A DNA stretch of 33,987 nucleotides from RGIG4097 sp964637515 (GTDB lineage Bacteria > Bacillota > Clostridia > Christensenellales > CAG-917). Both the position numbers and the translations under genes were made by a program. Under the pieces are notes generated by a model, which saw only the letters and a program-made list of their open reading frames with translations, was not told the DNA's origin and searched no databases. Below are positions 25,085-32,473 of this stretch, one piece after another; position 1 is the first letter of the stretch, and each line of letters starts with the position of its first letter. The stretch spans positions 1 through 33,987 of the forward strand of contig CAZWUI010000017.1 of the NCBI GenBank assembly GCA_964637515.1, in the 5' to 3' direction.

Positions 25085-25133
25085 TTGCAATATTGCAATT
25101 ATACAAGTTATCCTCCAAGCATGGAGGAAATTT
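25085..25133 (+). promoter_or_regulatory. Palindrome and Shine-Dalgarno-sequestering hairpin
   Basis: TTGCAATATTGCAA at 25085-25098 is a perfect 14-base palindrome. TCCTCCA (25111-25117) pairs with TGGAGGA (25122-25128) over a four-base loop, hiding the GGAGG that serves the ATG at 25134. Initiation there should be weak unless the hairpin opens. Confidence 0.45.
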
Positions 25134-25384
25134 TATGGATCTATCTCACGCTAACGAAATAGATTCTTTACTTTCAAAAAGAATTCGATAATCAGGCCAA
25201 AATTGCTTATTCAACCGGCAATTACACGCTCGCAAATCTAAACAAATATACACAAACCATCAATATTGAAATCACACTTCACAGAAAAAACAATGGCGAA
25301 CTAATTACGTTTAAGACCGGGTGGATTGTATATGCAGATGGTAAAATTAGATTGGCAACACCATATGCAAATCAAAATAAATAA
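25134..25384 (+). pseudogene. Broken small toxin-like domain gene
   Basis: From the ATG at 25134 only 18 codons can be read (MDLSHANEIDSLLSKRIR, then stop). In another frame, 25163-25384 is open and encodes FDNQAKIAYSTGNYTLANLN and later FKTGWIVYADGKIRLATPY and a stop, but it has no start. A stop precedes it, so I read the locus as frameshifted or truncated. The xTGWIVYxDGKIRLxTPY ending resembles small C-terminal domains of polymorphic-toxin proteins (DUF6883-like); this is pattern memory only. The gene that follows is DUF4926-like, a family often seen next to such domains. Confidence 0.5.
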
Positions 25385-25434
25385 ATTTGCCAAATCAATC
25401 TATATATGTTATTCTTGAACAAGGAGATTAATTT

Positions 25435-25818
25435 ATGCAAGAATACGATCAAGTTGAACTTTTAGTCGAAAAAGAATGCTACGCAAAAGAGGGTGCGCAC
25501 AAAGGCGATATTGGCACCATTATGGATCCGCGAAAAATTGAGGGTTCGTGGTTTGTTGTTTTTCAAAAAGAGTTATACATAGACGAAAATGGTGAGTGGG
25601 CTCAAAATATTGCCGAAGTCGTGGTCGAAGAAGAAGACTTGCGTCTTGTATGGGAAGCACACGCTGACCTATCAGACGAATATTTGTCTTTCACGTTAAA
25701 TCCGCAAATCATTGACAACGTTCCCGACGACCTGTACGAAGTCCTTGAAAGAAGGGGCGAACTCGACAAATGTTACTCCCCCGTCCCCAACCCAAAAGAC
25801 AAAAAAACCGAAGAATAA
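25435..25818 (+). CDS. DUF4926-like protein, possible immunity partner
   Basis: A 127-residue acidic soluble protein. The first 75 residues follow the DUF4926 pattern: a start of the type YDQVELLVEK, then HKGDIGTIMDP, SWFVVFQKE and a closing VVEEEDLRLV. The last 50 residues (VLERRGELDKCYSPVPNPK) are not part of that pattern. An AAGGAG site lies before the ATG. It directly follows a broken toxin-like gene, so an immunity role is plausible but unproven. The gene is intact and its codon use is A-rich compared with its neighbours, consistent with an accessory origin. Confidence 0.65.
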   Translation: MQEYDQVELLVEKECYAKEGAHKGDIGTIMDPRKIEGSWFVVFQKELYIDENGEWAQNIAEVVVEEEDLRLVWEAHADLSDEYLSFTLNPQIIDNVPDDLYEVLERRGELDKCYSPVPNPKDKKTEE

Positions 25819-25820
25819 CT

Positions 25821-25850
25821 AAAAAAGCACTCCGCTTGGAGTGCTTTTTT
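25821..25850. terminator. Bidirectional terminator between the DUF4926-like gene and gpmI
   Basis: AAAAAAGCACTCC pairs with GGAGTGCTTTTTT around a four-base loop, with T-runs on both strands, between two convergent genes. It is nearly identical to the terminator at 24901. Confidence 0.9.
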
Positions 25851-25861
25851 CTTATTTACCA

Positions 25862-27427
25862 TTACTTTATGATTGCTTTATCCCAATGTTCGTCGGGTTC
25901 AAATCCCATCAGTTTTGCGACGGTTGCCGCTACGCCCGAAAGCCCGAATTCTCCATCTGCGATTTCAACGTCCGCATTGTAGACGATGAACGGAACGGGG
26001 TTCAAGGAGTGCGCAGTACGCACTGCGATTTTGCCTTTTTTATTTTTTTCGAGCATTTCGTCCGCATTGCCGTGGTCTGCGGTGACAACGAGAATTGCGT
26101 TTGCCTTGTCGATGACGGGAAGGAGTCTTGCAAGACCGAGATCCACTGCTTCGACGCCGACGATCGTTGCGTCAAGGCTACCGGTATGACCGACCATATC
26201 GCCGTTGGGGTAATTGCAACGGATGAAACCGTATTTACCGCTTTCGATAGCCTCGATAACTTTGTCGGTAACTTCTGCGGATTTCATCCAAGGACGCTCG
26301 TCAAAAGACACCTTATCGCTGGGAATTTCCTCCCAAGTTTCGAGCGTATCGCTGAATTTTTCACTGCGGTTACCGTTCCAGAAATACGTGACGTGACCGT
26401 ACTTTTGCGTTTCGGACACGGCGTAGGACGAGACATTGTGATTGACGCAAAATTCAGAAAGCGTATATTTGATTTTGGGGGGTTCGACGAGGAATTTTTC
26501 GGGGAGTTTGAGGTCGCCGTCATATTGGAGCATACCTGCATATTCCACCTTGGGCATATTCTTTCTGTCGAATTTATCGAAATCTGCGTTGTCGAAAGCC
26601 ATAGAGAGTTCGATAGCGCGGTCCCCTCTGAAGTTGAACAAAATCACGCTATCACCGTCGTGCATTGCGCCGACGGGTTGATCGTTTTCTTTGACGACGA
26701 AAGCGGGAAGATCCTGATCGATGACACCGGGGTTTTCGGCGCGGAAAGTTTCAATAGCGGCAGTTGCGCTTTCAAAGCCTCTACCCTCACCGTAGACGTG
26801 CGTATAGAAACCGTCGCGGACCATATCCCAATTTGCGAAATATCTGTCCATTGTGATTTTCATTCTACCGCCACCCGATGCGATACGCGCGTCGAAATCG
26901 CCGTCGTTGAGCTCTGCCATAGCGGTTTCGAGTTGTTCGACGTAGACGAGAGCGGAAGTCGCGGGTACGTCCCTACCGTCGAGAAGGGCGTGCACTCTGA
27001 CCGTCTTGATACCTGCCGCCTTTGCGCCCTTGACGAGAGCGATAAGGTGAGCGATATTGCTGTGGACGTTTCCGTCCGAAAGCAGCCCGATGAAGTGCAT
27101 AGCACCGCCCGATTTCAAGCAGTTATCCTTGAGGGTAACCCAAGCGGACGAATTGAAAATATCTCCGCTTTCGATAGCCTCTTCGACGAGTTTTGCGCCC
27201 TGCGAGTAGACCTGACCGCAACCGAGTGCGTTGTGACCGACTTCGCTATTGCCCATATCATCGTCCGAAGGAAGACCGACGGCAGTGCCGTGCGCCTTGA
27301 TATAGGTATGAGGACAAGTGGACAAAAGTTTGTCGAGCGTAGGGGTGTTTGCAAGAGTAACGGCATCGCCAAGACCGGTCTTGGACTGACCGATACCGTC
27401 CATAACAACAAGAACGATTTCTCTCAT
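25862..27427 (-). CDS. gpmI: 2,3-bisphosphoglycerate-independent phosphoglycerate mutase
   Basis: A 521-residue alkaline-phosphatase-fold enzyme that converts 3-phosphoglycerate to 2-phosphoglycerate. The metal/active-site motifs are VMDGIG near the N-terminus, the nucleophile serine in DDDMGNSEVGHNALG, LLDGRDVP, GRMKITMDRYFANWD, and TADHGNADEM near the C-terminus. Length fits the family. The N-terminal loop (GIGQSKTGLGDAVTLANTPT) differs slightly from the common GWG form. An AAGG site precedes the ATG. It is the last of three consecutive glycolytic genes. Confidence 0.96.
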   Translation of the reverse strand: MREIVLVVMDGIGQSKTGLGDAVTLANTPTLDKLLSTCPHTYIKAHGTAVGLPSDDDMGNSEVGHNALGCGQVYSQGAKLVEEAIESGDIFNSSAWVTLKDNCLKSGGAMHFIGLLSDGNVHSNIAHLIALVKGAKAAGIKTVRVHALLDGRDVPATSALVYVEQLETAMAELNDGDFDARIASGGGRMKITMDRYFANWDMVRDGFYTHVYGEGRGFESATAAIETFRAENPGVIDQDLPAFVVKENDQPVGAMHDGDSVILFNFRGDRAIELSMAFDNADFDKFDRKNMPKVEYAGMLQYDGDLKLPEKFLVEPPKIKYTLSEFCVNHNVSSYAVSETQKYGHVTYFWNGNRSEKFSDTLETWEEIPSDKVSFDERPWMKSAEVTDKVIEAIESGKYGFIRCNYPNGDMVGHTGSLDATIVGVEAVDLGLARLLPVIDKANAILVVTADHGNADEMLEKNKKGKIAVRTAHSLNPVPFIVYNADVEIADGEFGLSGVAATVAKLMGFEPDEHWDKAIIK

Positions 27428-27454
27428 ATTATACCTTAAATTATAATGCGACTA

Positions 27455-27494
27455 CAAACGTGCCGTTCGTTTGCAAATTGCAGAACGGCACGTT
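27455..27494 (-). terminator. Hairpin between tpiA and gpmI
   Basis: AAACGTGCCGTTC and GAACGGCACGTTT pair perfectly over 13 bp around a 14-base loop. The T-tail is short (TTT then G), so it may be a partial terminator or a processing/stability element within the pgk-tpiA-gpmI run. Confidence 0.5.
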
Positions 27495-27571
27495 TATCAT
27501 CGTGTTTTTGATTGTTAAAATATCATTTTTGCGATTACGGTTATCTTTTTCAGATTTCCGATTGCGCGGTT

Positions 27572-28321
27572 TTAGAAGTTCACGACTTGGCTGAAATCGA
27601 CTGCCTTCAAGGATGCTCCGCCAATAAGACCGCCGTCGATGTCGGGTTGTGCCATGAGTTCCGCAACGTTCTTGGGATTCATGCTGCCGCCGTATTGGAT
27701 GCGGAGTTTGTTTGCGAGTTTTCTGCCGTAGAGTTTTGCGACCATGCTACGAATATTCTTGATGGTTTCTTCCGCTTGTTCTGCGGTTGCGGTCTTGCCG
27801 GTGCCGATTGCCCAAACGGGTTCGTATGCGATGACGATGTTTTTGAGTTCTTCTTCGGAGATGCCTTCGAATGCGCCGTTGACTTGTTTTCTAACAACGG
27901 ATTTAGTGCGGTTTTTCTCACGTTGTTCGAGAGTTTCGCCAACGCAGATGATGGGTTTAAGACCTGCTGCGAGAGCCGCTTTAACTCTGCCATTCACGGT
28001 TGCGTCGGTTTCACCGAAGTATTGACGACGTTCGCTGTGTCCGATGATGACGTATTCAACGCCGAGTTCGACGAGCATATTCGCGCTGATTTCGCCGGTG
28101 AACGCACCTTTTTCCGCCCAGTGCACGTTTTCTGCGCCGACTTTGATATTGGTGCCTTTGGTCATTTCGACTGCGGTTGCAAGGTCGGTGTAGGGGGTGC
28201 AGATGACGACGTCGCATTTTGCGTCCTTAACAAGGGGGATAAGGTCGGTGATGAGTGCCTTCGTATCCGCGATGGTGTTGTTCATTTTCCAGTTGCCTGC
28301 TATGATAGGTTTTCTTGCCAT
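27572..28321 (-). CDS. tpiA: Triose-phosphate isomerase
   Basis: A 249-residue TIM-barrel isomerase of glycolysis that interconverts dihydroxyacetone phosphate and glyceraldehyde 3-phosphate. All catalytic residues are visible: Asn10 and Lys12 in AGNWKMN, His95 in IIGHSERRQYFGE and Glu167 in IAYEPVWAIGTGKTA. The phosphate-binding YGGSMNPKN and GGLIGGASL segments complete the site. The length is exactly typical. AAGGAG lies upstream of the ATG, and the gene follows pgk by 46 bases. Confidence 0.98.
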   Translation of the reverse strand: MARKPIIAGNWKMNNTIADTKALITDLIPLVKDAKCDVVICTPYTDLATAVEMTKGTNIKVGAENVHWAEKGAFTGEISANMLVELGVEYVIIGHSERRQYFGETDATVNGRVKAALAAGLKPIICVGETLEQREKNRTKSVVRKQVNGAFEGISEEELKNIVIAYEPVWAIGTGKTATAEQAEETIKNIRSMVAKLYGRKLANKLRIQYGGSMNPKNVAELMAQPDIDGGLIGGASLKAVDFSQVVNF

Positions 28322-28367
28322 AATTTTTTCTCCTTTATATAGTCGTGCGTTAAGCGCGAATTATTTA

Positions 28368-29672
28368 TTAGTCTTTGTCGTTGAGACATGCGATACCGGG
28401 GAGGACTTTTCCTTCCAAAAATTCAAGGGAAGCACCGCCACCGGTAGAGATATGGGACATCTTGTCCGCGTAGCCGAGAGTTGCAACTGCCGCCGCGCTA
28501 TCGCCACCGCCGATAATGGTGGTTGCGTCGATTGATGCGAGTGCGGATGCGATTGCTTTCGTGCCGACTGCGAAGTTTTCCATTTCGAACACGCCCATAG
28601 GTCCGTTCCATACGACCGTCTTTGCGGATTTAATTGCATTCGAGAAAAGTTCGATGGTGTGGGGGCCAATATCGAGACCTTGCCAACCGTCGGGGATTCC
28701 GTCGCCTTTGGTGTGTTTGATGTTTGCGTCGTTGGAGAATGCGTCTGCGATAGTGTTGTCAATGGGGAGATAGAGTTTCACGCCCTTTGCTTCCGCTTTT
28801 GCCATGAGTTCTTTAGCGAGTTCGATTTTGTCTTCTTCGAGAAGGCTGTTACCGATGCTAAAACCTTGAGCTTTGAGGAAGGTGTAGGACATACCGCCAC
28901 CGATGATGATAGCGTCGCACTTGTTGATGAGATTTTCGATTACGCCGATTTTGTCGCTAACCTTTGCACCGCCAAGGATTGCAAGGAAAGGACGTACGGG
29001 ATTTTCGACCGCTGCGCCGAGGAATTTGAGTTCCTTTTCGATAAGGAAACCGCTGACCGCGACTTTTGCAAAACCGTATTGAACGATACCTGCGGTGGTT
29101 GCGTGGGCTCTGTGAGCGGTGCCGAATGCGTCGTTCACGTAGACGTCGCAGAAGTCTGCGAGTTTACGGCAAAGTTCTTCGCTATTCTTTTCTTCGCCTG
29201 CGTCGAAACGAGTGTTTTCGAGAAGGACGATTTCACCGTCGCCGAGTGCCGCCACTTTTGCGTGTGCGTCTTCGCCTACGAGATCGGTTGCAAACGTAAC
29301 TTTTCCGGGGAAGATTTGAGCAAGTCTATCCGCAACGGGTTTGAGGGAGAACTTTTTGGGATCGTTTTTGAGAGCTTTTGCAATATATTCTGCTTTTGCC
29401 GCTTCTCTTTCGCCTTCGGGAAGAGCGTCGACGGCTTTCTTTTCTTTCTTCGTAAGACCGAAACCGGGTGTAAAGATATTGTGAGGCTTGCCAAGGTGAG
29501 AGCAAAGAATCACTTTTGCGCCGTTGTCAACCAAGTATTGAATGGTAGGGAGTGCGCCGTTGATACGGTTTTCGTCAGTGATGACGCCGTCTTGCATAGG
29601 GACGTTGAAATCACAACGGACCAAACATTTTTTACCTTTTACGTCGATGTCGCGTACAGTCTTTTTTGCCAT
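28368..29672 (-). CDS. pgk: Phosphoglycerate kinase with an internal insertion
   Basis: A 434-residue phosphoglycerate kinase (1,3-bisphosphoglycerate plus ADP to 3-phosphoglycerate plus ATP). Substrate motifs RCDFNVPM (19-26), the DENRINGALPTI segment, SHLGKP, the NTRFDAGEEKN block and VNDAFGTAHRAHA are intact, as are GGAKVSDKIGV and the C-terminal GGGDSAAAV. Between SHLGKP (58-63) and FSLKPVADRL (from 108) there are about 44 residues, where most bacterial enzymes have about 10; the extra segment is charged and helix-like (KKEKKAVDALPEGEREAAKA). The enzyme should still work. It has its own strong promoter and a hairpin before an AAGGAG site. Confidence 0.97.
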   Translation of the reverse strand: MAKKTVRDIDVKGKKCLVRCDFNVPMQDGVITDENRINGALPTIQYLVDNGAKVILCSHLGKPHNIFTPGFGLTKKEKKAVDALPEGEREAAKAEYIAKALKNDPKKFSLKPVADRLAQIFPGKVTFATDLVGEDAHAKVAALGDGEIVLLENTRFDAGEEKNSEELCRKLADFCDVYVNDAFGTAHRAHATTAGIVQYGFAKVAVSGFLIEKELKFLGAAVENPVRPFLAILGGAKVSDKIGVIENLINKCDAIIIGGGMSYTFLKAQGFSIGNSLLEEDKIELAKELMAKAEAKGVKLYLPIDNTIADAFSNDANIKHTKGDGIPDGWQGLDIGPHTIELFSNAIKSAKTVVWNGPMGVFEMENFAVGTKAIASALASIDATTIIGGGDSAAAVATLGYADKMSHISTGGGASLEFLEGKVLPGIACLNDKD

Positions 29673-29693
29673 ATACAGAAATCTCCTTATGAG

Positions 29694-29709
29694 CGTGCCT
29701 GCGCACGCA
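29694..29709 (-). promoter_or_regulatory. Hairpin in the pgk 5' UTR
   Basis: GCGTGC and GCACGC pair around a four-base loop just before the AAGGAG site of pgk. It may stabilise the mRNA or modulate initiation. Confidence 0.4.
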
Positions 29710-29726
29710 TAATTTTATTCTTAAGC

Positions 29727-29755
29727 ATTATAACACTTTTTACTTTCTAATGCAA
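29727..29755 (-). promoter_or_regulatory. Promoter of pgk-tpiA-gpmI
   Basis: Minus strand TTGCAT (29755-29750), exactly 17 bases, TATAAT (29732-29727). Confidence 0.8.
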
Positions 29756-29757
29756 TC

Positions 29758-30256
29758 GAATGAACACACATTCGCTCCCACACACCACCGATTTTCAAAT
29801 TTTATTTCAACTTCACAACACGGTTCGTGTATTATCAATTTCAATCCATCATCGATCTAAACACTTATCGTGTACTTTTCAAAACCACACCCGCCCCACA
29901 ACCAGCTTCAAACACTGCAATTACCCCACCACCTCACCTCCAAAACTTCGATTTTAACACTCATTCCATACCAAAATCCCACCCCCATCATCCCAAAATT
30001 TCCAAACGTTCCCCAACCACACTCCCTTTATCATATTTCTACCACCATCGCTCATCATCAACCTACTATACACGTTTCGTATACTTTCAAGCTTATAATT
30101 ACGCCCATCTCACCCAAATATTTCGTGTTCGTTTTCTCTAGCATCTCAATCAACACAATAAATCATTCGATCGACATTCCATAATTTTAAGCATCCCATT
30201 TCACCCACACCCAATCCCAAACCAAACAAAAAAAACGAACTCCACAAATTTTTTTT
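29758..30256. other. Gene-free block with very low G on the plus strand
   Basis: Over 29761-30240 my hand count gives about 165 C and 28 G in 480 bases, against near balance in the flanking genes. Most of the remaining G lie in CG or GC steps. Open frames in this block are long only because G-containing stop codons are rare; none has a ribosome binding site or a recognisable product. It lies upstream of the pgk promoter. The function is unknown. Confidence 0.7.
30195..30218 (-). other. Potential G-quadruplex motif
   Basis: On the minus strand four runs of three G (30218-30216, 30212-30210, 30206-30204, 30197-30195) are separated by loops of 3, 3 and 6 bases, matching the classical G3-N1-7 pattern. 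The plus strand is the corresponding C-rich i-motif form. Confidence 0.55.
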
Positions 30257-30526
30257 GTACTGAGATGTAAATTATGCCACATAGGTATACCGCAAGGAGC
30301 ATATCCGAACGAAAAAGCCTGTAAAAGACAATTCGTTAAACAAATACAACAACCTACACAAAACAAACCGAACGCGCATAAAACACCACTTGACACTTTC
30401 GAACACGTCTATAAGGAAAGTTTGTCATTGCCAAAGCGAGAACGCAAAGCGCATATAAAAAAGGCTTTATATGCAAATTTTGAAATAAAAAGGTTGCATT
30501 TCTGTTTAACAATCAATCTGAAATAA
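30257..30526 (+). other. Start-less open stretch, possible coding relic
   Basis: This frame stays open from 30185 to a stop at 30524-30526 but has no ATG and no ribosome binding site. Its translation includes RCKLCHIGIPQGAYPNEKAC and later LPKRERKAHIKKALYANFE, which looks more protein-like than random, with a paired-cysteine start. It may be a degraded gene, or only an effect of the biased base composition. I do not recognise a family. Confidence 0.25.
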
Positions 30527-30543
30527 TCTCTCGTAAAAAATAA
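30498..30543 (-). repeat. 46-bp dispersed repeat, copy 2 (inverted)
   Basis: The reverse complement of this segment matches 3156-3201 at 42 of 46 bases. On the minus strand it follows a hairpin (ACTCC/GGAGT at 30550-30563) and begins with the same TTATTTTTTAC, so both copies start at a terminator-like structure. Confidence 0.7.
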
Positions 30544-30586
30544 GCCGAAACTCCAAACGGAGTCCCCTCGCCTTGTCTGAAAAGAA

Positions 30587-30622
30587 AAAACGAACTTTGA
30601 TTTCTCAAGGTTCGTTTTATTC
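30587..30622 (+). terminator. Intrinsic terminator-like hairpin in the intergenic region
   Basis: AAAACGAAC...TTGA pairs with TCAA...GTTCGTTTT around a short loop and continues ATT. No intact gene lies upstream on the plus strand, so it is probably left from a lost gene. Confidence 0.7.
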
Positions 30623-30702
30623 CTGTGTGGTGGAGTGGTGATGTTAGCGGTCGCACATTTTTAATGTTGCTCTCTATTGCTTCTGTTGTATCGTCTATAG
30701 TA

Positions 30703-30771
30703 TTAAAACGTAACGCGTTTGGTTTTAGAAACTTCGATAACTACAAAAAACGCATACTATTGAGTGCTTAA
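30703..30771 (+). pseudogene. C-terminal fragment of an ISL3-family transposase
   Basis: Twenty-two codons translating to LKRNAFGFRNFDNYKKRI and LLSA before a stop. The KRNAxGFRNFxNxxxRIL pattern is the standard end of ISL3 (DDE) transposases. Everything upstream, including the catalytic residues, is deleted. Confidence 0.75.
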
Positions 30772-30793
30772 AAACAATTTTCAACATAAAAAA

Positions 30794-30823
30794 CGGCAGC
30801 AACTCAAAAAAGTTGCCACCGCT
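30794..30823 (+). terminator. Hairpin at the end of the IS transposase relic
   Basis: GCAACT and AGTTGC pair around an A-rich loop, extended by CGG/CCG past a small internal loop. It sits between the transposase stop and the right terminal repeat. No long T-run follows. Confidence 0.35.
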
Positions 30824-30890
30824 ATTATACTTTTTTCTATCGGGTACACCCCAACATTTGACAAAGAGCCTTTTAATGTTGTTATATTAA

Positions 30891-32438
30891 TTAATTATTA
30901 GTCCATACAACGGGCGTTTTGCCGTCGGTATCATAATGCCAATAGTTGCCGTCTTCTACCGCGCTTTCGCCCTCAAACGGATTGTTTTCACTGTAATAAT
31001 ACCGCATTGCAGAAGTGAGATAAGAGTTACCATCATTATCTATCGACATATTATTCCACCCAGTTTCGGTTCCTTTATAATATACGCTTGTTAACGCCGA
31101 GCAATCATCGAACGCAGACCACTTAATCGAAGTCACGCTGTCGGGGATTGTTACGCTTGTTAACGCCGAGCAATCATCGAACGCAGACCACTTAATCGAA
31201 GTCACGCTGTCGGGGATTGTTACGCTTGTTAACGCCGAGCAACCGCTGAACGCACAAACACTAATCGAAGTCACACCCTCGGGGATTGTTATACTTGTTA
31301 TCGAGCGGCAATTATAGAACGCATAATCACCAATCGAAGTCACGCTGTCGGATATGGTTACGCTTGTTAACGATGAGCAACCATAGAACGCATATTGATA
31401 TATTTCATAATTTTGACCTTTATTATCGGGTAATACTAAATCGGTTCCGTTACCGATATAACCCAGTAAATAATTTGTACTATCAACTGTATAGAACAAA
31501 TAATCGTTAACGTTTACAATATCGCTTGCGCCTTCGGTCTTTAGGTTTAATGCATAATATGCTACATTTCCGTTATCATAGCTACCTTTTGTAATAGTAA
31601 GACTACTTTTATTTATTACTTCAACTAATTTATAGCAATCAAAGAACGCACCTTCACCAATCGAAGTCACGCTGTCGGGTATTGTTACGCTTGTTAACGA
31701 CAAGCACTTAACGAATGCACCTTGACCAATCGTAGTTACGCCTCTACCGATTGTTACGCTTGTTAACGATGAGCAATTATAGAACACCTCATAACCAATC
31801 GAAGTTACGGAAGACGGAATAATAACTTCGGTAATGGTCAAATTATTCGAAAAAGCACTGTCGGCAATTGCTGTTACCGGTAATTCGTTATAACTTTCGG
31901 CTATGCGTACTCTTGTTGCCGTGCCGGTATAACCGGTGACGGAATAATATGTTTCGTCGCTCGATAACGCGTAAGTTATTCCTTTAGTATCTTCAATAAC
32001 ACTATCGCAAACAGTACATACGCCGTCATCATCTAAAGTATGTTCGGCACTCTTCTCGCCATACTCAAACGTTTCGGTTCCCTTTTCGCCGCAAACGCAA
32101 GAATAATAATACACGGCTTTTTCCATGCAAGTCGCCGAAGTTTTTAAATATTTTTCAGCGGTGCTCTGCCGATCAAAGGCGTGCGGCTCTTTGGGAACGA
32201 TTATTTCGCTTTCGTCCGATATTTCGGTTTGTGCGGTTACGTCCGCAAACGCTTTTCCGCAAGTACAACGGTAATATTCGATATTACCCGCTTCGGCGCA
32301 AGTGCTGTCTTTTGCCTCGACCTTAGTCACGAATTGACTGTGGTCATGTTCTTCGGATTGCTCTTTACCACCACAAGCGGCAAAAAACGAACATAAAGCA
32401 AGAACGACGAGAACAATTGTTAAAATCTTCTTTCTCAT
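30891..32438 (-). CDS. BspA-like leucine-rich-repeat (LRR_5) surface lipoprotein
   Basis: A 515-residue secreted protein. MRKKILTIVLVVLALCSFFA is a signal peptide ending in a lipobox-like FAAC with Cys22, so it is probably lipid-anchored. Residues about 35-150 contain three units of the form CxExGxxxYYxC.CGxxF (for example CAEAGNIEYYRCTCGKAF), a small cysteine/histidine-containing extracellular repeat. From about 185 to 470 it has BspA-type LRR_5 repeats of 23 residues with the SLTSVTIPDSVTSIGxxAFxxC pattern, interrupted by a non-repeat insert at about 280-345. The end is VVWTNN. Such proteins act in adhesion or carbohydrate/host contact. Two repeats are identical at the DNA level. GGAG precedes the start. 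Confidence 0.88.
   Translation of the reverse strand: MRKKILTIVLVVLALCSFFAACGGKEQSEEHDHSQFVTKVEAKDSTCAEAGNIEYYRCTCGKAFADVTAQTEISDESEIIVPKEPHAFDRQSTAEKYLKTSATCMEKAVYYYSCVCGEKGTETFEYGEKSAEHTLDDDGVCTVCDSVIEDTKGITYALSSDETYYSVTGYTGTATRVRIAESYNELPVTAIADSAFSNNLTITEVIIPSSVTSIGYEVFYNCSSLTSVTIGRGVTTIGQGAFVKCLSLTSVTIPDSVTSIGEGAFFDCYKLVEVINKSSLTITKGSYDNGNVAYYALNLKTEGASDIVNVNDYLFYTVDSTNYLLGYIGNGTDLVLPDNKGQNYEIYQYAFYGCSSLTSVTISDSVTSIGDYAFYNCRSITSITIPEGVTSISVCAFSGCSALTSVTIPDSVTSIKWSAFDDCSALTSVTIPDSVTSIKWSAFDDCSALTSVYYKGTETGWNNMSIDNDGNSYLTSAMRYYYSENNPFEGESAVEDGNYWHYDTDGKTPVVWTNN
31084..31221 (-). repeat. Two identical 69-bp tandem repeats in the LRR gene
   Basis: 31084-31152 and 31153-31221 are identical base for base (23 codons each); 31222-31290 is a diverged third unit. 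They encode the last LRR units. The perfect identity suggests a recent duplication and a site where repeat number may vary. Confidence 0.9.
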
Positions 32439-32473
32439 AAAAAATCTCCATTATTACGAACGTAATTTTTCTT

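Larger units (their letters stand above)
30667..30870 (+). mobile_element. Internally deleted ISL3-family insertion sequence relic
   Basis: About 200 bases remain. The right end, read on the minus strand, is GGCTCTTTGTCAAATG then TTGGGGTG, the typical ISL3-family terminal repeat, at about 30841-30870. The left end (TGCTCTCT from 30668) is a poor match to it. The last codons of the transposase lie inside. The direct repeat TTTTAATGTTG is present at 30659-30669 and 30871-30881; its first eight bases could be the 8-bp target duplication expected for this family. Confidence 0.65.

Noticed and set aside
24930..25118. 62-residue minus-strand open frame over the hairpin array
   Set aside because: It reads through the palindromic repeats, has no convincing ribosome binding site and no recognisable domain.
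25841..27439. 532-residue plus-strand open frame across gpmI
   Set aside because: gpmI on the other strand has all active-site motifs; the plus frame has low-complexity, cysteine- and phenylalanine-rich content typical of antisense translation.
28659..29750. 363-residue plus-strand open frame across pgk
   Set aside because: It is antisense to an unmistakable pgk and runs over its promoter; no motif or ribosome binding site.
29760..30184. Plus-strand frames of 65-104 residues in the G-poor block
   Set aside because: Open only because stop codons containing G are rare there; no start signal, no domain, proline/histidine/threonine-rich by composition.
31084..31290. CRISPR-like or non-coding tandem repeat
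   Set aside because: The 69-bp unit is in frame with the LRR protein and encodes the 23-residue LRR pattern.
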